Origin: a virus
DNA length: 23,809 nt
Strand: one strand, 5' to 3'
IMG/VR virus record: IMGVR_UViG_3300023235_000136
Location: 1-23,809 of that record
The position numbers were made by a program, and so were the translations under genes. Each line of letters opens with the position of its first letter. Position 1 is the stretch's first letter. The notes beneath the pieces are model-generated. The model saw only the letters and a program-made list of their open reading frames with translations. It did not search any database and was not told the origin of the DNA. Shown in pieces: positions 22,136 to 23,809 of this stretch.

Positions 22136-23809
22136 TTATTTAGTATAATCTTGATAAGGATTATTATTTAAACCTCCGTTAACTTCGTTTTGCTTTATCC
22201 ACTGAGGACTTAGGGCTATGCCTGTGAACCTGGACTCTCCTCCGCCACCCTTTCGTGGTTCAAATCCAAATCGATTTCCCTTTGCCCCGTAGGCTCGGAC
22301 TTCTTTAGTGAAAGTTATATTAGCTTTAGTTTTTCTTCCGCCGTCAGTAGCACTCCAGTTTTTATATTCAATATAAAGGGCCGGAGTTTCTATATCGCTC
22401 CACTCATTAAGAACAATACATTGAGATAGGAAGCCTTCAACTGAGGAGTTCTCCTCGCGGTATTCATCTAGCATTGCAATCTGTTCTTTAGTTACTACAA
22501 ACTTTTTACTTTCAGCCAAGTCAATAGCCCCCTCAATCATCCAATTTAGTATCCCCGGCAGTTCTTTTGCTAGCAATCCAATATCTGAACGCAGTTCGAT
22601 GTTTGGATTATCACGATAGTTATTCAAAAACATTAGACAGCAAATTCTTCGCTCGGTAGCTGTAGATGTATCGTCAACTCTAGGTAACATATTTACAGCG
22701 AAGACAAACTTAGCTTGAGGTCTGAATTTAAATTGGTCTTTATATTTTATATCAATAGTTACTTGCTCACCGGAGACTAATTTTTTCAGCTTATTACTCT
22801 GATAGTAATTTCCGTGAACCTCCTCGATTATATTTAATCTCTTTCCTATCAAACCTTTGAAACCGAACTGACCATACAAACTTTCAAGGTCAATGTGAGA
22901 AGTCGCGTCCGGCCCGATTATCATTGCGACTGTATCTATAAAAGTAGACTTACCGTTTCCACCGTCTCCAACCATAAATAAGGCTCTGTCGTGGAGCATT
23001 GAAGAAGACAGGCAATAACCACAGAACTGCTGTAGCAACCTAGTCTTTTCTTCCTGCTCGTCTCCTAACATCCAGTCTTCTATACATTGGTCCCAAGTAG
23101 GACATTTTGCAGTAGGGTCGTAATTAACCGGGTACTGAATCAATGAAACAAAGTCCGGAGTGTGAGGTGATAATTCTTTAGTATAAATATTAAGCAAGCC
23201 GTTTTTTACGTTAGCTATGTAGCCCCCGTCGTCTGAGACAACTAACTTCGGTATGATTGAAAGTAGACAGGCTACTTTGTCTGAAACATTTCTCTTGGTT
23301 CTGTAGCCCCAGAGCATATCGTCGTAGAGCCCATTTAAAACCATATCAGAAATATCCTGGTCAGACAGCATTTTGTAAACTCCCTTTTCATATTGGAAGA
23401 TAATCCCGATTTCGTTCTTTCTTAGGTGAGGATTGTTGATTAAAATCTCGCGCTCATAGGCGGAGAACCTAACTTTGTCCTGGTCTTTGCGGTCCTTAAT
23501 AACTTTAGTGTAGGCCTGCTGTATCTTTTGGTTCTCAACCGGAGACATATTGTAGGCTATAACCTCATTTTTATAGGAGTAAGTATAGTTCCCGGCGAAA
23601 GCACTCTGAATAGTGTTAACAATCTCCTGGGCTCCTCCTGGCTCGAGTTCCATTCCGTGCCAACCAACCTTGCCAATATGTTTAAGGGCTTTCTCGGAGG
23701 TCCATTCAGCTTGCCTCATTAGACAGGCTGTGATGTGAAGTGTTGTATTGCGACCGACTGACGGATAAATACTGTCAGCATTGTTGCTAATTAATTTTTG
23801 AAAACTATC
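22136..23809 (-). CDS. Primase-helicase, PriCT plus D5/SF3 type, 5'-truncated
   Basis: The frame is open to the right edge: upstream of the Met at 23719 it still reads YPSVGRNTTLHITACLM, so the start lies beyond the window and at least 558 residues are visible. Counting from the edge, a PriCT-like helical part (GRNTTLHI...EIVNTIQSAF) leads to a D5_N-like region, then an SF3 helicase with Walker A GDGGNGKST (Lys287), Walker B LNIIEE, sensor FAVNMLPRVDD and an Arg pair ATERRICC. SF3 helicases form hexamers that unwind DNA at forks. The missing front part probably holds a primase domain. It heads the early block, as expected for the main replication enzyme. Confidence 0.88.
   Translation of the reverse strand, partial: DSFQKLISNNADSIYPSVGRNTTLHITACLMRQAEWTSEKALKHIGKVGWHGMELEPGGAQEIVNTIQSAFAGNYTYSYKNEVIAYNMSPVENQKIQQAYTKVIKDRKDQDKVRFSAYEREILINNPHLRKNEIGIIFQYEKGVYKMLSDQDISDMVLNGLYDDMLWGYRTKRNVSDKVACLLSIIPKLVVSDDGGYIANVKNGLLNIYTKELSPHTPDFVSLIQYPVNYDPTAKCPTWDQCIEDWMLGDEQEEKTRLLQQFCGYCLSSSMLHDRALFMVGDGGNGKSTFIDTVAMIIGPDATSHIDLESLYGQFGFKGLIGKRLNIIEEVHGNYYQSNKLKKLVSGEQVTIDIKYKDQFKFRPQAKFVFAVNMLPRVDDTSTATERRICCLMFLNNYRDNPNIELRSDIGLLAKELPGILNWMIEGAIDLAESKKFVVTKEQIAMLDEYREENSSVEGFLSQCIVLNEWSDIETPALYIEYKNWSATDGGRKTKANITFTKEVRAYGAKGNRFGFEPRKGGGGESRFTGIALSPQWIKQNEVNGGLNNNPYQDYTK

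Overview
The window is part of a lytic-type dsDNA bacteriophage genome, probably short-tailed (podovirus-like), from an uncultured source. The + strand (1-17326) carries late genes: a tail lectin, a lysis cassette, neck/nozzle/fibre proteins and internal virion proteins. The - strand (23809-17371) carries replication and recombination genes. The two blocks converge on a bidirectional rho-independent terminator at 17334-17368. No terminase, portal, major capsid protein, integrase, tRNA, CRISPR array or insertion sequence is visible, and the first and last genes both run off the window.

Late block. A 5'-truncated LamG-type lectin with C-terminal 11-residue repeats is followed by a cluster of small genes: a two-span holin-like protein, a one-span coiled-coil protein, a zinc-ribbon-like protein, an HNH-like mini-protein, a 44-residue ORF resembling the glycyl-radical C-terminus of anaerobic ribonucleotide reductase (NrdD), a 38-residue membrane peptide and a T7-lysozyme-like amidase. 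A PTEPVVE-repeat protein and a protein with two glycosyltransferase domains come next. A good sigma70 promoter at 4958-4986 then begins the virion module: a neck/adaptor-like protein, a collagen-like fibre, a nozzle-like protein, a long fibre/receptor-binding protein, two probable internal virion proteins and a 1522-residue polyvalent protein with an ART-like region and an HExxH zincin motif.

Early block, read right to left. A PriCT plus D5-like SF3 primase-helicase, an SF2 helicase with an unusual Walker A (GTGASKT) and an HNH endonuclease overlapping it by ATGA come first. A TTGACA-N17-TAAAAT promoter with a 12-bp palindrome in its spacer follows. Downstream are a RecU-like nuclease, a ribbon-helix-helix protein, a Gp157-like coiled coil, a lysine-tailed protein, a RecB/Cas4-like PD-(D/E)XK nuclease, a WDGH-motif protein and two small unknowns. 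This looks like a compact replication and recombination module, with the ribbon-helix-helix protein a plausible regulator of its own promoter.

Host. Almost all starts are preceded by A/T-rich leaders without a Shine-Dalgarno; the clear exception is AAGGAGGT before the gene at 1639. The promoters are classical sigma70 (TTGACA/TATAAT), not the TAnnTTTG type of Bacteroidetes. TAA, TAG and at least one TGA (20854) all act as stops, so the standard bacterial code fits. The host phylum cannot be fixed from this window; the lectin, neck beta-domains and fibre tip resemble families I associate with phages in uncultured-bacteria metagenomes, possibly including candidate-phylum (CPR) hosts, but that is only an impression.
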